From positions 1 through 25,583 of the forward strand of contig JBHPFQ010000007.1 of the NCBI GenBank assembly GCA_042571625.1: a stretch of DNA of 25,583 bases. The letters are read 5' to 3'. The translations under genes and the position numbers were made by a program. The DNA is from JBHPFQ01 sp042571625. GTDB lineage: Bacteria > Patescibacteriota > Minisyncoccia > Portnoybacterales > UBA2143. Below are positions 6,299 through 13,667 of this stretch, one piece after another (positions within the stretch are counted from its first letter, which is position 1; each line of letters begins with the position of its first letter). The notes under the pieces are model-generated. The model saw only the letters and a program-made list of their open reading frames with translations, made no database searches and had not been told where the DNA came from.

Positions 6299-7506
6299 TA
6301 TAATTTTTCAAATTCCTCCCTAACTATTTTTCTATCGTCCCATGAAATTTTCTTACCTCCAGCTACGCACATCCACGGTTCACACCCCTTCCCAGTAATA
6401 ATCACTATATCCCCTTGCTCAGCTGATTGCAATGCTTTTTGAATTGCTTTCTGCCTATCAATTATTTTTATTGCTGTTTTATTTTTAATTCCATTCGCAA
6501 CCTCATCTATTATTTTTTGAGGATCCTCATCATAAGGGTCTTCATTAGTAATAATAATCTCATCACAATATTTATCAGCGATCTTCCCCATTTCCTGTCT
6601 TTTCCACTTATCTCTACCTCCTCCAGCAGAACCTAAAACACCAATTATTCTATGATTGAATAATTTAGCTGTTTGATAAACCTTTTCTAAAGCATCCGGA
6701 GTATGCGCGTAATCAACAATAACCGTAAACGGCTCTTTAATAATTATTTCAAGACGCCCAGGTATGTTTCTAATATTTTCAAAATTTATTTTATCTAAAG
6801 AAATATTTTCTGATAAGCATATTGTTATAGACGCCAAAGCATTATAAATATTAAATTCTCCTAGTAAATTAGTTTTAAAATTAATATTATTAAATAAAAA
6901 TTCCGCGCCATTGCGAGTTAACTGAATATTCTTAACATCTTTTAAACTATATATAAGTTTCTCTTCTCCAAGATCCAAAAAATAATCAGCATTTTCATCA
7001 TCAGCATTAACAATAATTTTTTTTGCTATTTTGAATAACTCCCCTTTAGTTTTTTTGTAATTTTCAAAACTACCGTGCGATTCAATATGTTCCAAAGTTA
7101 AATTAGTTAAAACTGCTGTTTGATAATTGATAAATTTATGACGATATTGCTTAATTCCTTCTGAAGTTGTTTCTAATATAAGATAATCACACCCTTGATT
7201 AACCGCTTCTCTTATAAACTTTTGGATTTTAAATCTTCCCGGCATAGTCATTTTCAAATCATTAGGCCATATTTTGTCTCCAATCTTAAATTCCACTGAA
7301 GAAATAGATGCTATTTTATATCCGGCTTTTTCTAAAAGACGGCTAGTTAAATAAACTACTGTTGATTTTCCATTTGTACCTGTTATCCCAATTACTTTTA
7401 TTTTTTTTGAAGGAAAACCATAAATCAACGCTCCTAATAAAGCTAATTTCCAATGATATATCTGAAAAACGAAATCAGGAATTATTTTTTTTAAAAACTT
7501 TTTCAT
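6298..7506 (-). CDS. MurE-like Mur ligase lacking the N-terminal substrate domain
   Basis: The 402-residue product has the Mur ligase central and C-terminal domains: P-loop GITGTNGKST (40-49), ETTSEG (112-117), TNLTLEHIESHGS (134-146), the linker IPGRLE (248-253), VDYAHTP (264-270) and GSAGGGRDKWKR (292-303). E. coli-type MurE starts with about 90 residues that bind the UDP moiety; here the P-loop is reached at residue 40 after a short hydrophobic leader, so that domain is missing. The amino-acid specificity motif, DNPR in meso-diaminopimelate-adding MurE, appears to be EDPY (322-325, followed by DEDP), so diaminopimelate recognition by the Arg is not expected. It overlaps the FemAB-like gene by 4 bp. 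Peptide-stem ligation is inferred; the acceptor and added amino acid are unknown. Confidence 0.85.
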   Translation of the reverse strand: MKKFLKKIIPDFVFQIYHWKLALLGALIYGFPSKKIKVIGITGTNGKSTVVYLTSRLLEKAGYKIASISSVEFKIGDKIWPNDLKMTMPGRFKIQKFIREAVNQGCDYLILETTSEGIKQYRHKFINYQTAVLTNLTLEHIESHGSFENYKKTKGELFKIAKKIIVNADDENADYFLDLGEEKLIYSLKDVKNIQLTRNGAEFLFNNINFKTNLLGEFNIYNALASITICLSENISLDKINFENIRNIPGRLEIIIKEPFTVIVDYAHTPDALEKVYQTAKLFNHRIIGVLGSAGGGRDKWKRQEMGKIADKYCDEIIITNEDPYDEDPQKIIDEVANGIKNKTAIKIIDRQKAIQKALQSAEQGDIVIITGKGCEPWMCVAGGKKISWDDRKIVREEFEKL

Positions 7507-8315
7507 CTTAATCTTCTTAACAAATTATATATCTTATACCAAATAGGCCTTAAAACTAAATCAAAAGATCCTGGGTATGATACTTCTTTTCCTCCAAAAC
7601 CACGCTTGAATCTCGTAACGCCAGGCCATTTCTTTTCATCAATCCCCCAAAAATCATATTGTCGGCACCCTAATTCTTTTGCTTTCAAAATTGCTTTCCA
7701 TTGCAAAAGAGAAGAAGCCATCAAATTCCGATGTTTATAATCTGAAGCGCCATATAAATAAATTGCCTTATCTTTAAAATGAAACAAACCAGCCGCAATA
7801 ATTTCGCCTTGATATTCAGCCACCAACATTTTGACATCTAAAACCTCCATCATCTTCTGATAATAATTATCTTCGTGTAAATGGAATTTATCTCTTTCAG
7901 CTGTTTTCTTCAAAAGATTTAAAAAAATATCTATATCTTTCCTCTCTTTAACCACCACTCCTTTTTTTTCTGCTAAACGAATATTATATCTTGTTTTAGA
8001 ATGCATTTTTTCTAAAGAAACTCCTTCTAAATCTAAAATAATTGTTTTTGATGGCTGCCATTCTTTAGAAGATTTAATTAAATCTCTAGGAATAACAGAA
8101 AGAGGTTCAACTTTTAGAAAAATATGCTTTCCAATAATTTCTTTTACATCAGGGACAATATCAGAATGCGGACAATATAAATAGCTCATGCCAAAAGGCA
8201 AATCATATTCAATAACTAAGGCACCATCTATCCACCATGTTTTTCTGCCTAAAGATTTCTGAAACTCACCCCATCCACGAGATTGCAAAAAAGAAATGTT
8301 TTTATTATATTCCAT
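7503..8315 (-). CDS. FemAB/FemX-like peptidoglycan bridge aminoacyltransferase
   Basis: The 270-residue product has a tandem-GNAT pattern. The N-terminal half contains FLQSRGWGEFQKSLGRKTWWI, and the middle has LEKMHSKTRYNIRLAEKKGV (the Lys/Arg-rich helix typical of FemABX). The C-terminal half has AGLFHFKDKAIYLYGAS, then NLMASSLLQWKAILKAKELGCRQYDFWGI and FKRGFGGKEVSYPGSFDLV, which are strong FemX-type signatures. Such enzymes transfer amino acids from aminoacyl-tRNA to peptidoglycan precursors. It lies 7 nt after ruvA and overlaps the MurE-like gene, which supports a role in the peptide stem or bridge. It lacks the long coiled-coil insertion of staphylococcal FemA. Family call is strong; donor amino acid is unknown. 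Confidence 0.88.
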   Translation of the reverse strand: MEYNKNISFLQSRGWGEFQKSLGRKTWWIDGALVIEYDLPFGMSYLYCPHSDIVPDVKEIIGKHIFLKVEPLSVIPRDLIKSSKEWQPSKTIILDLEGVSLEKMHSKTRYNIRLAEKKGVVVKERKDIDIFLNLLKKTAERDKFHLHEDNYYQKMMEVLDVKMLVAEYQGEIIAAGLFHFKDKAIYLYGASDYKHRNLMASSLLQWKAILKAKELGCRQYDFWGIDEKKWPGVTRFKRGFGGKEVSYPGSFDLVLRPIWYKIYNLLRRLR

Positions 8316-8322
8316 AATATTT

Positions 8323-8895
8323 CTATTTTTTCCCTAAAAATTTCAACGCCTGCTTAACTCTATCTTCAATACTACTAATTTCATCTGATACGCTTTCAAG
8401 AGCTTTTTGAGCTTGATATCTCGCATATCCTAAGCTTTCTAAAGCATCAATAGCATCACTATCAGCGCTTAAATTTTTAATATCAGAAACAGAAGCAGTA
8501 ATTTTACTTTTTAACTCTAAAATAATTCGCTCAGCTGTTTTCTGGCCAATTCCAGAAACTTTAGTTAAAAGGGTTTTTTGTCCGCTTGCGATTGCTTGCT
8601 TTAACTTGTCAACTGGAGCTAACGCTAATATGGATAAAGCAGCTTTTGGACCTATTCCGTTGATTGAGATTAATAATTCAAAAAATTCCAAATCCTCGCG
8701 CGATAAAAAACCATACAAATCCATAATATTCTCTCTAATATACTGATGAGTGTATAATTTAATATTCTTTCCTATATCCTCTGATTTTTCCAATACAGAA
8801 CTAGAACAAAACACTCTATACCCTACTCCGCTAACATCAATAACAACAAACTTATCTGTTTTTATTTTGATTGCTCCCTCTAATAAATAAATCAT
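8323..8895 (-). CDS. ruvA: Holliday junction branch migration protein RuvA
   Basis: The 190-residue product starts MIYLLEGAIKIKTDKFVVID. I reject an upstream TTG at 8928. Domain I is the OB fold (1-64, with GVGYRVF and MDLYGFLSREDLEFFELL), domain II has two helix-hairpin-helix motifs (INGIGPKAAL and VSGIGQKTAERII, 78-125), and domain III is a small UBA-like helical module (147-189). RuvA binds four-way junctions as a tetramer and recruits RuvB for branch migration. RuvB and RuvC are not in the window. It opens a minus-strand operon with the FemAB-like, MurE-like and ligase genes, and diverges from rpsT. Confidence 0.96.
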   Translation of the reverse strand: MIYLLEGAIKIKTDKFVVIDVSGVGYRVFCSSSVLEKSEDIGKNIKLYTHQYIRENIMDLYGFLSREDLEFFELLISINGIGPKAALSILALAPVDKLKQAIASGQKTLLTKVSGIGQKTAERIILELKSKITASVSDIKNLSADSDAIDALESLGYARYQAQKALESVSDEISSIEDRVKQALKFLGKK

Positions 8896-8908
8896 ACTAT
8901 TTGCTAAA

Positions 8909-8936
8909 ATCCTATCACAAACTTGCAAAAAATCAA
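8909..8936 (-). promoter_or_regulatory. candidate promoter of the ruvA operon
   Basis: The minus strand has TTGATT (8931-8936), 16 bp, then TGA-TAGGAT (extended -10; hexamer at 8909-8914). It is 13 nt upstream of the ruvA ATG, so the leader would be only a few bases. It overlaps the divergent rpsT promoter. Confidence 0.45.
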
Positions 8937-8951
8937 AACTAGTGCTAATCT
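8923..8951 (+). promoter_or_regulatory. candidate leaderless-type promoter of rpsT
   Basis: TTGCAA (8923-8928), 17 bp, then TAATCT (8946-8951) preceded by TGC (extended -10), then 7 nt to the rpsT ATG at 8959. The predicted start point is at the ATG. The -10 hexamer is weak but the spacing is ideal. Confidence 0.5.
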
Positions 8952-8958
8952 TTTATAT

Positions 8959-9243
8959 ATGCCAATAACTAAATCAGCGAAAAAAGCATTAAGGCAAAAT
9001 AGCAAGCGCAGAGTATTTAATCTTAAAAGGCTCAATAAAATGAAAGAGCTTATTAAGCAATTCAAGAATCTGATTGCAAACAACGATGAGAAAAAAGCCC
9101 AAGATATGCTTCCGCAAATCTATAAAGCAATTGATAAGGCAACTAAGCGCGGAGTTATAAAAAACAACACAGCGAGCAGAAAAAAGTCTCGCCTTACAAA
9201 ATTACTCCACAAGGCCAATATTGACACAAAGGCCCAAAATTGA
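8959..9243 (+). CDS. rpsT: 30S ribosomal protein S20
   Basis: The 94-residue, strongly basic helical protein starts MPITKSAKKALRQNSKRR, the classic S20 beginning, and contains TKRGVIKNNTASRKKSRL, the conserved C-terminal signature. S20 binds 16S rRNA early in 30S assembly. I chose ATG at 8959 rather than an upstream TTG at 8923 because S20 begins at this MP(I/N) motif and because a promoter lies just before it. No Shine-Dalgarno is visible, in keeping with a leaderless message. It is followed 18 nt later by the LysM-CHAP gene. Confidence 0.96.
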   Translation: MPITKSAKKALRQNSKRRVFNLKRLNKMKELIKQFKNLIANNDEKKAQDMLPQIYKAIDKATKRGVIKNNTASRKKSRLTKLLHKANIDTKAQN

Positions 9244-9261
9244 TAGGTTATTATTATACCT

Positions 9262-10338
9262 ATGAATGATAGGATTCAGCGTTTTTTCTCAAACGCGCTA
9301 AAATATAGAAAACTGCTCTTAGCGGCAGTTATTTTAATTTCTATTTCTATAGCTATTTTATCACCAATTAAAGGAATAGAATATTTCTTATTATTAATTA
9401 ACAATAAAGGCAATATAGCAGAAACAAGAATTGAAGATAAAACTATTCATAATATTTTTTCAAATAATGAACTATATTTAGCGGCTAATTCACTTGCATG
9501 TATATCTGATTTATCAAGTGATTCAAATAATAATACAAATATTTCTGCAAACAATGATTCATCATTAATAATTATCCAAAAAAACGCAATTTTAACACAA
9601 TCTAATCCGATTACTTTTGTTTCCCAAAAACCGCGCGAAGAAATAACCTCTTACACAGTCCAATCAGGTGATACAGCAATAAGTATTGCTGCATCTTATG
9701 GAATTACTACTAATACTTTATTATGGGCAAATAAATTAAACGCTTCAAGTATTATTCGTCCTGGAGATGAATTAACTATTCCCCCAGTAAGTGGAGTTAT
9801 CCATCGTATTAAAAGTGGCGAAACTATCAGCGAAATTGCAAATTTTTACAATGCAAAAAGCAAAGATATTATTGCTTTTAATGATTTACCAGCAGACGGA
9901 GAAACTATCAGTATCGGACAAAAAATAATTGTGCCTGACGGACAAATGCCAGCGCCTAAACAAATACAAACATATAATAGCGGAAGTTATGCTAGTATTA
10001 CAGGTCCTGGCACAGGAAAAAGTCGCTCATTCCCATGGGGCCAATGCACATGGTATGTTGCGCAAAAAAGAATTGTTCCGTGGTCTGGACATGCTAAATC
10101 ATGGCTAGTTAACTCTCGCGCTTATGGATATGAAACAGGATCCAACCCTCAAGCAGGAGCAATTATGGTTCTTGATGAAGGCGGATGGATGGGACGCTTA
10201 TATGGTCATGTCGCCTATGTTGAATCTGTTGGAAATGGGTGGGTTACTATTTCTGAAATGAACTATAGATGTCTTGGATGTAAAAGCGTACGAACGATTA
10301 GCATATATGACAAGCGGATTGAAGGATATATTTATTAA
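9262..10338 (+). CDS. membrane-anchored LysM-CHAP cell-wall hydrolase
   Basis: The 358-residue product has an N-terminal membrane segment (about 18-34) and a Ser/Asn-rich linker, then LysM1 (130-174; YTVQSGDTAISIAASYGI to IRPGDELTIPP), LysM2 (180-226; HRIKSGETISEIANFYNA to IGQKIIVPDG), a short linker and a CHAP domain (about 257-358). The CHAP catalytic Cys is in PWGQCTWYVA (C262) and the His in GHVAYVE (H316), with a polar residue in SEMN (331-334). LysM modules bind the glycan backbone and CHAP domains are amidases or endopeptidases, so this is probably a wall-remodelling enzyme on the outer face. A 6-bp hairpin, ATAGGT/ACCTAT, overlaps the start region. A TATTAT box 7 nt before ATG may be its own promoter. 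Confidence 0.9.
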   Translation: MNDRIQRFFSNALKYRKLLLAAVILISISIAILSPIKGIEYFLLLINNKGNIAETRIEDKTIHNIFSNNELYLAANSLACISDLSSDSNNNTNISANNDSSLIIIQKNAILTQSNPITFVSQKPREEITSYTVQSGDTAISIAASYGITTNTLLWANKLNASSIIRPGDELTIPPVSGVIHRIKSGETISEIANFYNAKSKDIIAFNDLPADGETISIGQKIIVPDGQMPAPKQIQTYNSGSYASITGPGTGKSRSFPWGQCTWYVAQKRIVPWSGHAKSWLVNSRAYGYETGSNPQAGAIMVLDEGGWMGRLYGHVAYVESVGNGWVTISEMNYRCLGCKSVRTISIYDKRIEGYIY

Positions 10339-10369
10339 AAATTCCCACACTAATTGATTTTTATTCCAT

Positions 10370-10399
10370 CTCGCATATTTAAAATGCGAGTTTTATTTT
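10370..10399 (+). terminator. intrinsic terminator after the LysM-CHAP gene
   Basis: CTCGCAT (10370-10376) and ATGCGAG (10384-10390) form a 7-bp stem with a 7-nt loop, followed by TTTTATTTT. Confidence 0.75.
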
Positions 10400-10434
10400 G
10401 CACAGATTTTATAAATTTAGTACTATATATGTAA

Positions 10435-11301
10435 ATGAATAATAAAATAAAAGTTAAAATCAAAACAAAAGTACTACTTATTTTAATATTATTAGAAATT
10501 TGCTTTATTGGATATTTTCTTGTTTATCCAAGAGTTTTCACTATAAAAAGCTATTCCAAACTATTTACTAACCCACATAAAATTGTTTTTTACTTTAATC
10601 AACCAATTATTAGAGAATCATTTGAAAAAGAATTTCAAATTAGCCCAAACGTAGGCGGAAACTTTGATTGGAGTGATTATAACCGACAGGTTTCTTTTAC
10701 TCCTTATTATTTAACATATAACTCTGATTATATCATTTCAGTAAAAAACATTCGCAGTTATGCGTTAACTGAATTAGAAGAAAGAAATATCAAATTTAGA
10801 ATAGAACCTCCATCATCTATTAATTTCGCCAGCTTAATAAATATAAGTCCGATAATACTGCCTATTTCTGAAAAAAACGTTTTTGTTAAACCAGATAAAA
10901 AAACAGTTGTATTAAGCAAACCAAAAACAAATGAAGGCAAATATATTGATGTTGATATCAGCGATCAGGTTATGATTCTTTATGAAAATGATAAAATTAT
11001 GGGAATTTATGAAGTTTCCACTGGCAGATATAATATGCCTACCCCATTAGGAGAGTTTAAGATTTCAAAAAAAGAAGAAAATCATTGGTCACGGACATAC
11101 GGCTTATATATGCCATTCTCAATGGAGTTTATTCCAGGATTTTACGTTCATGAACTTCCCTATTGGCCAAATGGATACCGAGAGGGCGAAGATCATTTAG
11201 GAACTAGAGTTTCTCACGGATGCATCCGATTAGGAATAGGTCCAGCAGAAAAAGTTTATAATTTCGCCAATATAGGAACGCCAATTATAGTACATCAATA
11301 A
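10435..11301 (+). CDS. L,D-transpeptidase (YkuD domain) with Ig-like domain
   Basis: The 288-residue product has an N-terminal membrane anchor (about 13-31) and an Ig-like domain (about 45-123; KIVFYFNQPI, then YLTYNSDYIISV, similar to Big_5-type domains). The YkuD domain (169-287) carries FYVHELPYW (H239), H254 and the catalytic signature SHGCIRL (260-266; C263, R265). These enzymes form 3-3 cross-links in peptidoglycan or attach proteins to it, working outside the membrane. Context with the LysM-CHAP gene supports a wall role. A TATATA box lies about 5 nt upstream of ATG with no Shine-Dalgarno, so this gene may also be leaderless. It converges on comM with a 1-bp gap. Confidence 0.92.
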   Translation: MNNKIKVKIKTKVLLILILLEICFIGYFLVYPRVFTIKSYSKLFTNPHKIVFYFNQPIIRESFEKEFQISPNVGGNFDWSDYNRQVSFTPYYLTYNSDYIISVKNIRSYALTELEERNIKFRIEPPSSINFASLINISPIILPISEKNVFVKPDKKTVVLSKPKTNEGKYIDVDISDQVMILYENDKIMGIYEVSTGRYNMPTPLGEFKISKKEENHWSRTYGLYMPFSMEFIPGFYVHELPYWPNGYREGEDHLGTRVSHGCIRLGIGPAEKVYNFANIGTPIIVHQ

Positions 11302-11302
11302 A

Positions 11303-12841
11303 TCAATATTCTTCCGCTTTGGGACGATATTGAAGCGCTTCAGCTATATGCGATGGTTTAATATTTTCAATACTTGATAAATCAGCAATAGTACGAGCTA
11401 ATTTCAAAAGACGATAATAAGAACGAGCTGATAAGCGCATCTGATTAACTGCTGTTTTCAACAAATCTTGACTTTGACTATCAATTTTACAAAACTGCCT
11501 TATTTGCTGGACGCTCATCTCGCTATTGGTAAATATATTTCTTTCTTTAGCAAATCTTTTTTTCTGAATCTGTCTTGCATTTTCTACTCTATTTCTTATA
11601 GAACTTGATGATTCAGCCACTTTTTCATTAGATAATTTATTGTAAGCTAATCGTGGAACTTCTATTCTTAAATCAATCCTGTCTAGCAATGGACCGGATA
11701 TTTTTCTTTGATATTTAGAAATTTGGCTTGGAGAGCAAGAACAATTCTGTTCAGGATCGCCTGCTTTCCCGCAAGGACAAGGATTCATTGCTCCTATTAA
11801 AATAAACTTAGCTGGAAAAATATAACTTCCGCTCGCGCGAGAGACCGCCACAACTCCATCTTCTAGCGGTTGTCGTAAACTCTCCAAAAAACTACGCGTA
11901 AATTCCGGAAGCTCATCTAAAAATAAAACGCCACGATGAGCCAATGTAATTTCTCCTGGTTTGGGATAAGGACCTCCGCCAATTAAAGCTATTGTTGATG
12001 CTGTATGATGTGGAGCGCGAAATGGACGTCGAGTAAATAATGGCTGATTATTTGGAAGTTTCCCAGAAATACTAAAAATCTGAGTTACCTCCAATGCTTC
12101 ATCTAAATTCAAACTTGGAAGAATAGAAGCAAAACTGCGAGCTAATAAAGTCTTTCCAGAACCTGGCGGTCCACTCATAAACACATTATGTGCACCTGCC
12201 GCAGCTATTTCTAAAGCGCGTTTAGCTTGCTCTTGTCCATTAACATAAGCCATATCAGACAAAATATCCTGTTCTTGACTAAAATCCTTGATTTTTGTTA
12301 CAGGGCTTGGATTTATCAACTGATTCTTCCTAAAATGATCAATAAGCTGTTTTAATGATTTAACAGGAATTATTTCCAACCCATTGATTAAAGCCGCTTC
12401 ATTAGCATTTCCATACGGAACAAAAAGCGTGTGAAATTTTTCTTTTTTTGCCATTATGGCAATAGATAAAATCCCGTTAACCGGACGCAAATTGCCTTCT
12501 AATGAAAGTTCTCCAACAAACAGCTTGTCTTCTGGATTATCAATATGCAAATGTCCTGCCGCCGACAAAAAAGCCACTGCTATCGGCAGATCATAAGACG
12601 GACCTTGTTTTTTCAAATCAGCCGGAGCTAGATTCACTATAATTCTTTTACGGCTTTTTTGCGGCGGCTCAACTCCGCTATTTTTAATCGCGGATGAAAC
12701 TCTATCTTTTGACTCATTAACAGCCGCATCCGGTAAACCAACAATTTGAAAAATATGAAGCCCTATTGATAAATCAACTTCTACTTCTACCGGTCTAGCT
12801 TTAAGTCCTGCTAACGCGGATGAATAAACTTTAGCAATCAT
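11303..12841 (-). CDS. comM: YifB/ComM family Mg-chelatase-like AAA+ ATPase
   Basis: The 512-residue product is full length for the family. Its N-terminal domain (1-170) begins MIAKVYSSALAGLKARPVEV with VGLPDAAV. The AAA+ core has Walker A GPPGSGKT (224-231), RAPHHT (275-280), Walker B VLFLDE (305-310) and the Cys cluster NPCPCGKAGDPEQNCSC (353-369), then SGPLLDRIDL and a C-terminal SARSYYRLLKLARTIADL helical lid. ComM is a hexameric helicase promoting branch migration during natural transformation in proteobacteria; relatives elsewhere are presumed to act in recombination. It follows the dksA-like gene after a terminator. The gene symbol is by family analogy. Confidence 0.93.
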   Translation of the reverse strand: MIAKVYSSALAGLKARPVEVEVDLSIGLHIFQIVGLPDAAVNESKDRVSSAIKNSGVEPPQKSRKRIIVNLAPADLKKQGPSYDLPIAVAFLSAAGHLHIDNPEDKLFVGELSLEGNLRPVNGILSIAIMAKKEKFHTLFVPYGNANEAALINGLEIIPVKSLKQLIDHFRKNQLINPSPVTKIKDFSQEQDILSDMAYVNGQEQAKRALEIAAAGAHNVFMSGPPGSGKTLLARSFASILPSLNLDEALEVTQIFSISGKLPNNQPLFTRRPFRAPHHTASTIALIGGGPYPKPGEITLAHRGVLFLDELPEFTRSFLESLRQPLEDGVVAVSRASGSYIFPAKFILIGAMNPCPCGKAGDPEQNCSCSPSQISKYQRKISGPLLDRIDLRIEVPRLAYNKLSNEKVAESSSSIRNRVENARQIQKKRFAKERNIFTNSEMSVQQIRQFCKIDSQSQDLLKTAVNQMRLSARSYYRLLKLARTIADLSSIENIKPSHIAEALQYRPKAEEY

Positions 12842-12849
12842 AAATTAAA

Positions 12850-12880
12850 TTAAAAAATCTGTTAACATTTTAACAGATTT
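12850..12880 (-). terminator. intrinsic terminator after the dksA-like gene
   Basis: AAATCTGTTA (12855-12864) and TAACAGATTT (12871-12880) form a 10-bp stem with a 6-nt loop. On the minus strand a TTTTTT run follows, just before the comM ATG. Confidence 0.7.
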
Positions 12881-12910
12881 CCAGCAAATTAAAAAATATT
12901 TCTTTTTATT

Positions 12911-13282
12911 CTACTCTACACAATCCATGCAAGCTCTTGCTTCTGGATTTATCTTTAATCTTTCTACATTTATTTCTTTCCCGCATTTCTCACACTTTCC
13001 ATAATCCCCACTATCCCCTTTCTCTATTTTATCTAAAGCTAAATTAACATCCTTAAGACGTAGTTCTAAAGCATGTTCTACTGGCAAAAGAGCTGCGTAA
13101 CTCTCAACTTCTTCAGCATTAGAATCATCAAGAGAACGGCTAGCTCCTAAAAACGGAAAACGAGTCATCCAATTCCCTTTTATTTTTGGATCTTTTTTGG
13201 CAAAAGATCTCAAATCTTTGGTCAATCTTTTTTTGTCTTGCTTTAGCTTATTCTTTAATTCTTTTATAATCTTCTTATCCAT
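12911..13282 (-). CDS. DksA/TraR-family zinc finger protein
   Basis: The 123-residue product has an N-terminal coiled coil (MDKKIIKELKNKLKQDKKRL onward), a middle acidic stretch (LDDSNAEEVESYAALL), a second helix (RLKDVNLALDKIEKGDSGDYG) and a C4 zinc finger, CX2CX17CX2C (C97, C100, C118, C121). This is the standard DksA/TraR layout. DksA-type proteins enter the secondary channel of RNA polymerase; many short relatives have unproven targets. The catalytic DxxDxA of E. coli DksA is not obvious here. It has a near-consensus promoter whose -10 ends 6 nt before ATG, giving a leaderless message, and a terminator after it, so it is monocistronic. Confidence 0.88.
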   Translation of the reverse strand: MDKKIIKELKNKLKQDKKRLTKDLRSFAKKDPKIKGNWMTRFPFLGASRSLDDSNAEEVESYAALLPVEHALELRLKDVNLALDKIEKGDSGDYGKCEKCGKEINVERLKINPEARACMDCVE

Positions 13283-13288
13283 ACATTA

Positions 13289-13317
13289 ATTATAAAAATA
13301 TAACAATAGTTAGTCAA
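13289..13317 (-). promoter_or_regulatory. near-consensus leaderless promoter of the dksA-like gene
   Basis: The minus strand has TTGACT (13312-13317), 17 bp, TATAAT (13289-13294), then TAATGT and ATG. The predicted start point coincides with the initiation codon. This is the clearest promoter in the window. Confidence 0.75.
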
Positions 13318-13325
13318 TACCGTGC

Positions 13326-13605
13326 AAAATAAAAAGGGTCTTGATTAGTCCCCTAAATAAATTATTTATATGGGATCACAAAACCCTTTAAGTTTTTCTA
13401 AAATATAGGCGCTGCTTGCAAAAAATGAAGCAACAGAGATTTTTACATTGAGAAATACTTCATCGGTTGCCAAACAGACATCCATTTATTATTTTTTTAT
13501 TTTATTATTTAATTTTAGAAAAACTGACCTTTGCCTTTTTACCAGCTAACTTCCCCCCTATTAATTAGAAAGAACTATTTTTTAGGACTAACCAGTAAAA
13601 GACTT
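13326..13605 (-). ncRNA. candidate structured non-coding RNA, about 275 nt
   Basis: This intergenic stretch has its own promoter and terminator on the minus strand. Three long-range helices are visible: 13538-13547/13589-13599 (with G-U pairs), a perfect 14-bp pairing of 13391-13404 with 13512-13525, and the terminator stem 13333-13343/13379-13389 followed by TTTTTATTTT. The G-U pairs make the helices sound only on the minus-strand RNA; on the plus strand they would be A-C mismatches. I do not see the conserved cores of tmRNA, RNase P RNA or SRP RNA. 6S RNA or a lineage-specific RNA is possible. A 39-codon frame (13366-13485) lies inside it. Confidence 0.5.
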
Positions 13606-13611
13606 ATTTAT

Positions 13612-13639
13612 ATTTTATCAGGGACAGATTGCTTGTCAA
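13612..13639 (-). promoter_or_regulatory. promoter of the candidate ncRNA
   Basis: TTGACA (13634-13639), 16 bp, then TAAAAT (13612-13617) on the minus strand: a perfect -35 and a 5/6 -10. No gene starts within 300 nt downstream, so it is likely to drive the RNA. Confidence 0.6.
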
Positions 13640-13647
13640 TCCCCTAG

Positions 13648-13667
13648 TTATACACAGCTTATACACA
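13648..13667 (+). repeat. tandem pair of DnaA-box-like 9-mers
   Basis: TTATACACA occurs at 13648-13656 and 13659-13667, spaced 11 bp, matching the TTWTNCACA DnaA-box consensus. It overlaps the end of the nucleotidyltransferase gene and precedes the ncRNA promoter. An AT-rich run lies at 13485-13520. Too few boxes for a confident origin. Confidence 0.4.

Noticed and set aside
13326..13605. tmRNA or RNase P RNA
   Set aside because: No tRNA-like ends or tag frame for tmRNA, and the conserved RNase P core strings are not seen.
13485..13667. Replication origin
   Set aside because: Only two DnaA-box-like sites and no dnaA, dnaN or other origin-linked gene nearby; kept only as a minor finding.
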